Origin: Pandoraea cepalis
GTDB lineage: Bacteria > Pseudomonadota > Gammaproteobacteria > Burkholderiales > Burkholderiaceae
Assembly (NCBI RefSeq): GCF_902459665.1
Contig: NZ_CABPSL010000006.1
Location: forward strand, 62,001 to 126,000
Length of the DNA stretch: 64,000 nt
Direction: 5' to 3'
Both the position numbers and the translations under genes were made by a program. Below, in pieces: positions 7,669 through 15,508 of the stretch (its first letter is position 1; every line of letters starts with the position of its first letter). The notes below the pieces were generated by a model that did no database searches, had not been told where the DNA came from, and saw only the letters and a list, made by a program, of their open reading frames with translations.

Positions 7669-8991
7669 ATGAAATTTGCAGAGGAACAACACCTGTCAGC
7701 ACTCGATACGGCATCACGCGATATCACGGCAAGACCATCGAAGGTCAGATACGTCGTGCTGTCGATGTTGCTGATCGCGACGATTCTTAACTACGTCGAC
7801 CGATCCGCCCTCGGCATCGTCGCCCCAAGCCTTTCGAAAGACCTCGCATTGAACAAGATGCAGATGGGCGAGCTGTTCGCCGCATTCGGTCTCGCGTACT
7901 CCCTCGCCTTGCTACCCAGCGGCATCCTTGCCGACGTGCTCGGCTCACGCATCGCCTATGCGCTGTCGCTGGTGGGATGGTCGCTCGCGACGCTCACGCA
8001 GGGGCTGGCCAATGGCTATCACATGTTGCTTGGCTCTCGCCTGACGATGGGTGCGCTCGAGGCCCCCGCGTTTCCATCGAATGCACGCGCGGTGACGCTT
8101 TGGTTTCCCACGCAGGAGCGCGGATTCGCGACCAGCGTCTACGTCATGGGACAGTACATCGGAACGCCCATTTTTACGGGCCTTCTGCTGTGGATCTCGG
8201 CCGCCGCGGGATGGCGTTCCGTGTTCTTCGTGACGGGCGGCTTCGGCATTCTTTTCAGCGTGATCTGGTTCTGTGCCTACCGGGATCCCTCGCGACATCG
8301 CTGGGTGAACAAGGCCGAACTCGACTACATCAACGAATCGCGCACCCCGTCCGCGCAGAAGTCGCGGGAAAAATTCAACTGGCGCATGGCACTCAAACTG
8401 CTCGGGTATCGCCAGATCCTGGCCATTTGCCTCGGCAAGTTCTGCAACAACACGATTCTGGTCTTTTTCACCACGTGGTTCATGACGTATCTGGCCGAGG
8501 CGCGCCATATGTCGATGATCAAGGTTGGAATCTTTCAGGCACTCCCCTTCCTGGGCGCGACGCTCGGCATTCTCGTCGCCGGTTGTCTCTCGGACTTCTT
8601 CATTCGCCGTGGCGTCTCCCTCTCCGCCGCACGCAAAGCGCCGCTGGTCATCGGAACGCTGCTCGGCTCGTCCATCGTCCTGGTGAACTTTGTCGAATCC
8701 AACGCGATGGTCATCGCCATTCTGACCATCGCCTTCTTCGCGCAAGGTGTCGGCTCGATGTCCTGGGCCGCCGTCTCCGAGATCGCGCCGCGCCAGTATG
8801 TCGGTCTCACCAGCAGTATCACGAGCCTCGCCGCCAACATTGCTGCCGTGACGACGCCGCTGATGATCGGTTACGTCATACAACGCACGGGACAGTTTTA
8901 CTGGGCACTGAATCTGATGGGCGCTATCTGCCTGCTCGGTACGTTCTCGTATTCCGTTCTCCTCGGCAAGCTCTCCAGAATCGAGCTTTGA
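7669..8991 (+). CDS. MFS transporter, anion:cation symporter (ACS) type
   Basis: 440 residues with about 12 hydrophobic segments, starting after a well placed AGGAGA site. The first membrane segment carries ILNYVDRSALGIVAPSL, the hallmark of the ACS family of sugar-acid and aromatic-acid/H+ symporters (glucarate, galactonate, hexuronate and phthalate carriers), and VGWSLATLTQGLANG continues the pattern. It is an inner-membrane importer of an organic anion. The 57-bp spacing from the SDR gene and the VOC gene 26 bp downstream indicate one transcript. The substrate is presumably that of the neighbouring dehydrogenases. Confidence 0.88.
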   Translation: MKFAEEQHLSALDTASRDITARPSKVRYVVLSMLLIATILNYVDRSALGIVAPSLSKDLALNKMQMGELFAAFGLAYSLALLPSGILADVLGSRIAYALSLVGWSLATLTQGLANGYHMLLGSRLTMGALEAPAFPSNARAVTLWFPTQERGFATSVYVMGQYIGTPIFTGLLLWISAAAGWRSVFFVTGGFGILFSVIWFCAYRDPSRHRWVNKAELDYINESRTPSAQKSREKFNWRMALKLLGYRQILAICLGKFCNNTILVFFTTWFMTYLAEARHMSMIKVGIFQALPFLGATLGILVAGCLSDFFIRRGVSLSAARKAPLVIGTLLGSSIVLVNFVESNAMVIAILTIAFFAQGVGSMSWAAVSEIAPRQYVGLTSSITSLAANIAAVTTPLMIGYVIQRTGQFYWALNLMGAICLLGTFSYSVLLGKLSRIEL

Positions 8992-9017
8992 ACGCCCCCA
9001 CCTATCGCACGAACGAC

Positions 9018-9410
9018 ATGATTGAATTCAAATGGGATCACCTTCAGCTATGCTCGGCAGACGCTGAAGCCACGGCAGCGTGGTTTGCCCGGTGCCTGAA
9101 TGCGGAAGTCGTTCGACGTCCGGGGCGTGTGGATCTTCGCATCGGGTCCATCAACTTATTCATCACCCAACTGTCCGGCGCGCATACGACCGAAATCTCA
9201 GGTGGCACGCGCACGCAAGGCATCGATCATTTCGGCGTGACCGTCGATGATCTCGATGCCGCCTTCAATCACCTCAAGGCCTGCGAAGCCGACATCGTCG
9301 AGCCGATCAAGTCGGTCCGTGCCGGCGTCCGGGCACTTTTTGTGAAGTCGCCGGGCGAGATCCTCATTGAAGTCCTTGAGCGCAAGCCCAGCGAGATGAC
9401 TTTTACTTGA
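9018..9410 (+). CDS. VOC family protein (glyoxalase/dioxygenase fold)
   Basis: 130 residues, one vicinal-oxygen-chelate module pair: WDHLQLCSADAEATAAWF at the N-terminus and GIDHFGVTVDDLDAAFNHL in the second half. Candidate metal ligands are the His in WDHLQL, the His in IDHFGV and the Glu in ILIEVLE, the usual His/His/Glu arrangement. The family includes glyoxalases, epimerases, dioxygenases and lyases, so no reaction is assigned. I used the ATG at 9018, 26 bp after the MFS gene; a TTG overlapping the MFS stop would add about ten residues. The operon context points to an isomerase or lyase in the same acid-catabolic pathway. Confidence 0.75.
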   Translation: MIEFKWDHLQLCSADAEATAAWFARCLNAEVVRRPGRVDLRIGSINLFITQLSGAHTTEISGGTRTQGIDHFGVTVDDLDAAFNHLKACEADIVEPIKSVRAGVRALFVKSPGEILIEVLERKPSEMTFT

Positions 9411-9437
9411 AGAGACGTCAATATTGAGCCACCGGCT

Positions 9438-9466
9438 CGGGACTCACTCGAAACGAGTGAGTCCCG
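9438..9466 (+). terminator. Intrinsic terminator candidate after the SDR-MFS-VOC operon
   Basis: A 13-bp perfect inverted repeat (CGGGACTCACTCG / CGAGTGAGTCCCG) with an AAA loop, followed a few bases later by a TTTT run at 9474-9477. It lies 28 bp after the VOC stop codon and before the citrate-synthase-like gene. Confidence 0.75.
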
Positions 9467-9509
9467 CTGCCCGTTTTGAGCGCCCTGCCCTATAGCGAAC
9501 GTCTATTCC

Positions 9510-10754
9510 ATGCGAACCTGGATCACGTTGACCGAAGCGGCCCGACAGTTGGGCGTGCAAGCGCAGACGATCTACGCCTACGTCAGCCGAGGCAACATCG
9601 CCGTCATGCCGGACCCCGCCGACCCGCGCAAGAGCTTGTATCGCGCAGAGGACGTCGCGATCCTTTGCCGAAAGAAGCAGGTCGGCCGCAAACGCGCCGC
9701 CCTTGCCGCGGGCACGATATTCGGCGCCGAGCCTTGCATCCACAGCGCAATCACTACGTTTTCCAAAGGGCGCGCGTACTACCGCGGGCGCGATAGCATT
9801 CGCCTGTCACAGGCATCGACGCTCGAAGACGTTGCCGCCATCCTGTGGAACGCACGATCGCCAATTGCCTTCGACATTGACCGAACCCCGCTGCAGTGGG
9901 AAGAGCGCGGCAGACAGTGCGCTTTCATGTCCTTGGCCGCGCTTGCCGCGAATGGTCACTCGACACACGGCCGAACCGACCGAGCACTGCACACCGAGGC
10001 GGGCCATCTGGTCGCGCTCGTCTCCCAAGCGTTTGGTGCGAAATGCAGCGAAAAGGCGACGCTCACGCATGAACGACTGGCGCTTGGATGGGGGCAAGGA
10101 AGCGAAGGCACCGACCTCATTCGCAGAGCCCTGGTACTCGTTGCCGACCACGAGCTAACCAGTTCCGCCTTTGCCGCAAGAATCACGGCATCCACCGGCG
10201 CATCGCTGCCGGGATGCCTGCTCACCGGGCTGGCGGCCTTCTCAGGCCCGTTGCACGGCGACGCTTCAGGTCGTGTCCGTGCCGTGTTCGATCATGTAGA
10301 GCGAGTAGGGGCGGAAAGTGTGGTGGCCCATCACTTGCGGTCGGCCCTCCCGATCCCTGGGTTCAGCCATCATCTCTATCCCGAAGGCGACCCGCGCGCC
10401 CAGGCGTTGCTGGAACGCCTCGATCCCCCCGATGAACTGGCGTCATTTATCGGGGAGGTGACCCGTTTGACGGGGCTTCAACCGAACATCGATGTCGCGC
10501 TTGCCGTTCTGGCTTCTCAACTCAAGCTTCCTCGCGACGCCTCCTTCGCCCTATTCGCCACCGCACGAAGTGTCGGCCTGCTTGCGCATAGCATGGAGCA
10601 GCTCAAGGTCGGAAAGGTGATCCGACCCCGCGGACGTTACACCGGCCCCGTTCTCGAGGATGTGGATTCGGTGCCCCCCAACGACGATGGCAATGGCCTG
10701 CCTGACGCGGCGACCGTCGACCGAAATCGCGTATTCAAGACGATCATCCGCTAG
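9510..10754 (+). CDS. Helix-turn-helix / citrate synthase-like fusion protein
   Basis: 414 residues. Residues 1-60 form an excisionase/MerR-like helix-turn-helix (LTEAARQLGVQAQTIYAYV, then YRAEDVAILCRKKQ); residues about 65-380 form a citrate synthase-type domain. Conserved citrate synthase features remain: VADHELTSSAFAAR (211-225), GPLHG with His249, GFSHHLYPEGDPRA (284-297, where most family members have GFGHRVY) and NIDVA with Asp328. The three catalytic positions (His, His, Asp) are therefore kept, but the arginine after the second histidine is replaced by His288. It could condense an acyl-CoA with a 2-ketoacid, or act as an acyl-CoA-sensing regulator. No clear ribosome site is seen at 9510. 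It follows a terminator, so it may be transcribed on its own. Confidence 0.8.
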   Translation: MRTWITLTEAARQLGVQAQTIYAYVSRGNIAVMPDPADPRKSLYRAEDVAILCRKKQVGRKRAALAAGTIFGAEPCIHSAITTFSKGRAYYRGRDSIRLSQASTLEDVAAILWNARSPIAFDIDRTPLQWEERGRQCAFMSLAALAANGHSTHGRTDRALHTEAGHLVALVSQAFGAKCSEKATLTHERLALGWGQGSEGTDLIRRALVLVADHELTSSAFAARITASTGASLPGCLLTGLAAFSGPLHGDASGRVRAVFDHVERVGAESVVAHHLRSALPIPGFSHHLYPEGDPRAQALLERLDPPDELASFIGEVTRLTGLQPNIDVALAVLASQLKLPRDASFALFATARSVGLLAHSMEQLKVGKVIRPRGRYTGPVLEDVDSVPPNDDGNGLPDAATVDRNRVFKTIIR

Positions 10755-10907
10755 CTGAGATCCCGCTGGTTCCCCCTGTCGTATTGGCGGATACGGTCTC
10801 ACACTCGGTTGGATGAACCCACCCCGCGCCAGCACTCGGGACATGGGCCATATTTCAGCGCGCATTGATTACCGAGGACGACCCGTAGTAGCATACGCAA
10901 CTTAATT

Positions 10908-10926
10908 AATAATAATTCTCATTTCT
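10908..10926 (+). promoter_or_regulatory. Fur-box-like site upstream of the TonB receptor
   Basis: AATAATAATTCTCATTTCT matches 12 of 19 positions of the classical Fur consensus and sits within an AT-rich stretch (10898-10937) ending 6 bp before the receptor start. Iron-dependent repression is the usual control for such genes. A partial match, so moderate confidence. Confidence 0.5.
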
Positions 10927-10942
10927 ATTTTCATTATCCTCG

Positions 10943-13117
10943 ATGCGCCGCCTCCAGAATTACGCTGCACTGCCGCTGGTCTTCATCGCGGCGTCGCCGC
11001 TCGCCTTCGCGCAGGCCACGTCGACTGACGTGGCGAGTTCGGCTGCCGTGAGCGCAACGAACGCCTACACCGCCACGCCCGACGCCACGCCGATGAGTGC
11101 ATCTGGCACCGTTGCGCTGCCCGCAGTGTCTGTCAGTGCGAGCGGCGCGCCCCGCACCGCGTTCGACGCGCCCGCCGCCGCTCAGGTCACGAAGTCGTCG
11201 GTGCCTTTGAGCGAGACGCCGCAATCGATCAGCGTCGTCACGCGCGATTTGATGGACGCGCAACAGGTCCAGACGCTCAACGACGCGCTGCACGACGTGC
11301 CTGGGGTGATCTCGGGCACGTACGGCAGACGGGGCTGGGACGACTTCATCATTCGCGGCCAAACGGCGTCGGATTCCGTGTATCTCGACGGCCTGCGCAC
11401 GGCCATCAACAACCGCTTCGCCGAAGAAACCTTCGGCCTGCAACAGATCGAAGTGATCAAGGGACCGGCTACGTTGCTTTCCGGACTCGTGCTGCCGGGC
11501 GGCATGGTCAACATGGTCAGCAAGCGGCCGGAAGCCGACACGTTCGCCAACGTCGATGCCACCGTGGGCAGTCACGGCTTCTACCAGAGCACCGTCGACA
11601 TGGGTACGCCGCTCTCGGAGAACGGCAAGGCCGCATTTCGCATCAACGCCCTGGCGACGAACAGCCACGACGCCACCGACTATGTCTGGTCGCGCAATCG
11701 TTATATCGCGCCGTCGCTATCGCTTGATCTCGGTCCGCGCACGGAATTGACGATCCTGACGAGCTATCAGGAACGCAACTACCTCCGCCAGCAAGGCCTG
11801 CCGTGGTCCGGCACGCTGATCCCGAACAAGAACGGCAGCCTGTCGCGCAGTACCTTCACGGGCGAGCCCGGTGAGCGGCCCTACTCGGGGCACGAGGCAC
11901 GTATCGGCTACCGCTTCGCCCACCATTTCGACTCGGGCTGGACCGTGAACCAGAATGCTCGCTGGCAACAGTTCGCGCTGGGCGGTCAGCTCGTCGCCAA
12001 TGGAAAGGTCGCCTCGAACGGCTACACGCTGAGCCGCACGGCCACCGATTCGCAATGGTCCGGCGACACGCTCTCGCTGGACAATAACGCGCAGAAGACC
12101 TTTGACACCGCGTTCGGCCGCCACGAGATCACCGTCGGCATGGACTACATGCGCGGGCGCGAGGACGTCACCACCACCACGTGCTCGGTCGGTTCGATCA
12201 ACATGTACGCCCCGGTCTACACGGGTGCGATCACATGCCCATCCACACCACGAACGCGCGCGTACACTACGATCCGCGATCTGGGCGTCTACGCGCGCGA
12301 TCAGATCGCACTCGGCCAACGCTGGCGCGTGCTGGCGGGCATGCGCTACGACAGTGCGTCGAGCAACGTACTCAACAAGCTGACCGACACCACGAGCGGC
12401 AACCCGTCGAACGCCACCACGGGCTCGCTTGCGCTGATGTACGAACTGTTCCCCGGCGTGCGCCCTTATGTGAGCTACGCGACCTCGTTCTACCCGAACA
12501 GCGGCGCGGACGTGAGCGGCAACGCCTTCGATCCGGAAACCGGCAAGCAGTGGGAAGCGGGGGTGAAGTTCGACCTCCAGAAGGGCCACACGAGTGTGAC
12601 GCTCGCGGCATTCGACCTGCGCCGCCGCAACGTGCTGGAGAGCGATCCGAACAACGACGGCTACAGCATTGCCGTGGGCGAAGAGCATTCGCGCGGCGTC
12701 GAATTCAGCTTCAACACCGCGCCGACGAATCAGTTGAGCGTGACCGGCGGCTACGCCTACACGTCGGCCGTGATCGCCGACGATGGCGGCCAGGCACCGT
12801 CGACCAATGGCGTGCGCATCAACAACGTGCCACGGCACAGTTTCAATGTGTTCGCGCGCTACCAGTTGCCGGGCGAACTGCGGCGCTGGGAGATCAACGG
12901 GGGTGTACGTGGTCAGAGCAACCTCTATGCGTATGGCTACACGATTCCGGGCTTCGTGGTCAGCGACGTGGGCGTGCGCTACACGGCACCGAGCTGGCAC
13001 GCCGCGCTGAATCTGAAGAACATCTTCAACAAGCATTACTACACAGGAGGCCTGAGCAACGCCGTGGCACTGAGCGACGATCGCTCGGTGATGCTCACAC
13101 TGGGATACCGCTATTGA
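10943..13117 (+). CDS. TonB-dependent siderophore receptor
   Basis: 724 residues, typical for ferric-siderophore outer-membrane receptors. A signal peptide ends in LVFIAASPLAFA before QAT. The plug domain begins around residue 80 (SVPLSETPQSISVVTRDLM, the standard TonB-siderophore plug signature) with GQTASDSVYLDGLR and the IEVIKGPATLL motif; the 22-strand barrel follows, with LGPRTELTILTSYQE and a C-terminus ending in an aromatic residue (LTLGYRY) as outer-membrane barrels require. It imports an iron chelate using TonB energy. The ligand cannot be deduced; no biosynthesis or periplasmic uptake genes are adjacent. A Fur-like box lies just upstream. Confidence 0.93.
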   Translation: MRRLQNYAALPLVFIAASPLAFAQATSTDVASSAAVSATNAYTATPDATPMSASGTVALPAVSVSASGAPRTAFDAPAAAQVTKSSVPLSETPQSISVVTRDLMDAQQVQTLNDALHDVPGVISGTYGRRGWDDFIIRGQTASDSVYLDGLRTAINNRFAEETFGLQQIEVIKGPATLLSGLVLPGGMVNMVSKRPEADTFANVDATVGSHGFYQSTVDMGTPLSENGKAAFRINALATNSHDATDYVWSRNRYIAPSLSLDLGPRTELTILTSYQERNYLRQQGLPWSGTLIPNKNGSLSRSTFTGEPGERPYSGHEARIGYRFAHHFDSGWTVNQNARWQQFALGGQLVANGKVASNGYTLSRTATDSQWSGDTLSLDNNAQKTFDTAFGRHEITVGMDYMRGREDVTTTTCSVGSINMYAPVYTGAITCPSTPRTRAYTTIRDLGVYARDQIALGQRWRVLAGMRYDSASSNVLNKLTDTTSGNPSNATTGSLALMYELFPGVRPYVSYATSFYPNSGADVSGNAFDPETGKQWEAGVKFDLQKGHTSVTLAAFDLRRRNVLESDPNNDGYSIAVGEEHSRGVEFSFNTAPTNQLSVTGGYAYTSAVIADDGGQAPSTNGVRINNVPRHSFNVFARYQLPGELRRWEINGGVRGQSNLYAYGYTIPGFVVSDVGVRYTAPSWHAALNLKNIFNKHYYTGGLSNAVALSDDRSVMLTLGYRY

Positions 13118-13252
13118 GGCTTGCGAAGCGCCAACCGCCCCCACGCATCGATTTGGGAAATACGTCGAGGCTTTCGCATGGCGACGTCCCGAGCCGACAA
13201 TTCGGACGTTGCTGAAACTCAAGTGACTTCACGGCTGGGATGATGGAAACGT

Positions 13253-13270
13253 CCCCCACATCGGTGGGGG
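13253..13270. terminator. GC-rich hairpin between TonB receptor and small orphan gene
   Basis: CCCCCAC-ATCG-GTGGGGG, a perfect 7-bp stem with a 4-nt loop, 136 bp after the receptor stop and 20 bp before the next start codon. It lacks a following T-run, so it may be a weak terminator or a structure near the ribosome site of the gene at 13290. Confidence 0.4.
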
Positions 13271-13289
13271 CAACTTCTGGGAGCAACCC

Positions 13290-13610
13290 ATGCGCGATTC
13301 GAACGATGAGAACGTGAAATCCCGAGGTGCAGGCATGACGAGGCGATTCGGGACGAGCGGAGCACCGGACCTGCCGAAACCGCTGTCGAGAAAGGGCTAT
13401 GTCGTCTGGTTCCACGACCATGGCGAGTATCTGGGACTCGCATGGAACGCGTCGGCGGAAGAAATTGAACGAGCGCACGTGGCAAATGCCGACCACGCGA
13501 TCTACTTCGAGACCTTTGCGCAGGCGGCCGTCGCCAGCGACAAGTTCATCAGCCCCTGTCGGGTGATCCATTCCCCCGGGCCCGGCAAACGACCCAAGCT
13601 TATGCCCTAG
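13290..13610 (+). CDS. Conserved hypothetical protein, paralogue of the gene at 4083
   Basis: 106 residues, with a GGGAG site seven bases before the ATG. No known function. The central block DLPKPLSRKGYVVWFHDHGE followed by YLGLAWNASAEEIERAHV and HAIYFETFAQAAVAS aligns along its length with the minus-strand protein at 4083-4391, so the two are paralogues in one genome, one in a core-like setting and one in an accessory patch. No signal peptide or membrane helix. A strong hairpin lies just upstream of its ribosome site and another follows the stop codon, suggesting an independent short transcript. The neighbours (TonB receptor, NmrA-like protein) give no functional hint. Confidence 0.8.
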   Translation: MRDSNDENVKSRGAGMTRRFGTSGAPDLPKPLSRKGYVVWFHDHGEYLGLAWNASAEEIERAHVANADHAIYFETFAQAAVASDKFISPCRVIHSPGPGKRPKLMP

Positions 13611-13611
13611 A

Positions 13612-13637
13612 ACAACGTGACGGTCCGTCACCGTTGT
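13612..13637 (+). terminator. Hairpin after the small orphan gene
   Basis: ACAACG-TGACGG-T-CCGTCA-C-CGTTGT: a 12-bp stem with a single bulge, directly after the stop codon of the 106-aa gene. No T-run follows, so it may be rho-assisted or act as a 3-prime stability element. Confidence 0.5.
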
Positions 13638-13718
13638 CGGGCCGTCACGCTTGCGATTTATGCGCCGCCGGTTCCCGTGTTACTTTTACGGCAACGTTAC
13701 TGCGTGTGAGGTGTGACC

Positions 13719-14582
13719 ATGTACACCGTAATGGGCATCACGGGGCGAGTGGGCAGCGTGCTGGGGCACGACCTTCTCGCGGCAGGTCTACCGTTGCGGG
13801 TCGTCGTCCCCGATGCCGTCAAATCGAGCCGATGGGCCGCACTGGGCGGTGAGATTGCCGTCGCGGAAAACAACGATGTCGACGCCCTCACCCACGCGTT
13901 TCGCGGCAGCGAAGCCGTGTTCGTGATGCTCCCACCGAACGCAGACCCCGAGCCGGACTTCTCGCATGCGCGGCACCTGATCGACGCGATTCGGCAAGCG
14001 CTGGCCGCCACTCGCCCGAAACGCGTGGTGTGCCTGTCGAGCATCGGCGCCGACTGCGAAATGCCCAGCCTGCTCACCGCGCTGCGCTTGTTCGAGGCGG
14101 CGATGCTGTCGTTATCGCTGCCGGTGACGTTCCTGCGCCCGGCCTGGCTGATGGAGAACTTCGCGTGGGACATCGAGCCCGCTCGCGAACGCGGGGAGCT
14201 GCCGAGCTATTTGCAGCCGGTGGATCGGGCGCTTCCGATGGTCTCGGTGAGCGACGTCGCCCATTTCGCGGCGCGCGCCATGCAGGCGCCGTTCAGCGAC
14301 AACCCAATCTGGGAAATCGAAGGCCCCGAGCGTTACTCGCCCGACGACATCGCCGCCGCACTCGCCCGTGCGCTCGTTCGCGACGTCTGCGCCGAGGCGG
14401 TGCCCCGAGCGGGCTGGGATCCCCTTTTTCGCGCGCAAGGCATGCGCAATCCGCTGCCACGTATCCAGATGCTCGACGGATTCAACAACGGCGACTTCCG
14501 CTTCCGCGACGACGGCAAACACGCGCTGCGTGGCGGCGTCACACTCGTCGAGGCAATCGCCGCATTGGTGCGCGAAAGCTGA
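13719..14582 (+). CDS. NmrA-like NAD(P)-binding protein (atypical SDR)
   Basis: 287 residues. The ATG at 13719 is preceded by a GAGG site. The N-terminus MYTVMGITGRVGSVLGHDLL carries a GxxGxxG nucleotide-binding loop of the extended or atypical SDR type; FRGSEAVFVMLPPNA and VCLSSIGADCEMPS follow the NmrA/azoreductase-like family order, and FLRPAWLMENFAWDIE is typical of this group. There is no YxxxK dyad, as usual for NmrA-like proteins, which act as redox sensors or NAD(P)H-dependent quinone or azo reductases. Monocistronic by position; convergent with the lipoprotein hydrolase gene. Confidence 0.8.
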   Translation: MYTVMGITGRVGSVLGHDLLAAGLPLRVVVPDAVKSSRWAALGGEIAVAENNDVDALTHAFRGSEAVFVMLPPNADPEPDFSHARHLIDAIRQALAATRPKRVVCLSSIGADCEMPSLLTALRLFEAAMLSLSLPVTFLRPAWLMENFAWDIEPARERGELPSYLQPVDRALPMVSVSDVAHFAARAMQAPFSDNPIWEIEGPERYSPDDIAAALARALVRDVCAEAVPRAGWDPLFRAQGMRNPLPRIQMLDGFNNGDFRFRDDGKHALRGGVTLVEAIAALVRES

Positions 14583-14616
14583 CACCGGTGACGGGCGTCA
14601 GGCCATCCCCAATCCG

Positions 14617-15486
14617 CTAGCGGTCTCTGCAAACCGGCACTTGTGCGAGCAGTTCACGCCAATGTTGCGCCCAATCGCCATCGTGCGCGACCCCGCGCAC
14701 CGTGACCGTCGTCACACAGGATCCCCCCGCCGCCGCCGCGAAGCGACGCGCGACGTCCGGCGGCACGATCGTATCCTGCGCGCTGCTGAAATGGATCTGC
14801 GCAATGCCTGCGATTCGCCGCGCCACGTCGATAGGATTACGAGACGCCGGCATCGGCGAGACGTGATGCAGCCGATTGATGTACTCGGTGTCGAGGTTGC
14901 CCGCGACCGTGCGCAGCGCGGCGACGTCGTGGCGGCGCGCAGCGATCAGCACGGCAATGGCGCCACCGCCCGAGTAGCCGACAAGCTCCACGGGCTGCCC
15001 AGGGGTACGGGCCACGAGTTGATCGACTGCCGCGTTCATTGAATCGATCACTTCGGGGGCGAACCGCTTGCCGGTCCAATACGCGACGGCGCAACGGGGA
15101 TTGTCCTGCATCGGCGTAAATTGGCAGGGTCGCGCCAGATAGGCGACGTTGTCGGCAGCCTTCGCGGACGAATCTGCGGCAGCGAGCGCCAGCCCCGTTG
15201 CCGCGACCGGCGTGGGGTCCAGCGATGGCTCACTGCGCGAAACCCAGGCCAATCCATCGCCTTCGATGTAGATGCGCAGAGGCTTGTCAGGGCGGGTAAT
15301 GCGCGAGAACACGGTAAGGCGGAAATCGCCCGCCGTCAGCACTTCCCGGTGCAGTCCCGCCGGTCCGGCCAACGCATCGGCATGCGCGTCGCGATCCACA
15401 CTGGCACACCCGGTCGCCAGCAATAGGGCAGCCAGTGCGGCAACGCAACGCTTCCCGCGCTGCCACCCTGCAAGCATGGCGTTCAT
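14617..15486 (-). CDS. Alpha/beta hydrolase lipoprotein
   Basis: 289 residues from the ATG at 15486. The N-terminus is a lipoprotein signal peptide (VAALAALLLATGC, lipobox Cys), so the protein is probably anchored in an envelope membrane. The catalytic serine lies in the nucleophile elbow VGYSGGGAIA; the likely acid is the Asp in SAQDTIVPPDV and the base His in GVAHDGDW, in the standard order. It should be a periplasmic esterase, lipase or thioesterase-like hydrolase. It starts 22 bp after the TPR-glycosyltransferase gene and is probably cotranscribed with it, hinting at an envelope or polysaccharide-related job. Substrate unknown. Confidence 0.8.
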   Translation of the reverse strand: MNAMLAGWQRGKRCVAALAALLLATGCASVDRDAHADALAGPAGLHREVLTAGDFRLTVFSRITRPDKPLRIYIEGDGLAWVSRSEPSLDPTPVAATGLALAAADSSAKAADNVAYLARPCQFTPMQDNPRCAVAYWTGKRFAPEVIDSMNAAVDQLVARTPGQPVELVGYSGGGAIAVLIAARRHDVAALRTVAGNLDTEYINRLHHVSPMPASRNPIDVARRIAGIAQIHFSSAQDTIVPPDVARRFAAAAGGSCVTTVTVRGVAHDGDWAQHWRELLAQVPVCRDR

Positions 15487-15508
15487 GGCGCTGCGCCGCG
15501 CCCTTCGG

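Noticed and set aside
7977-9000. N-terminal part of a long plus-strand frame that runs into the VOC gene
   Set aside because: Out of frame with and inside the MFS gene; only the segment from 9018 is the real VOC gene.
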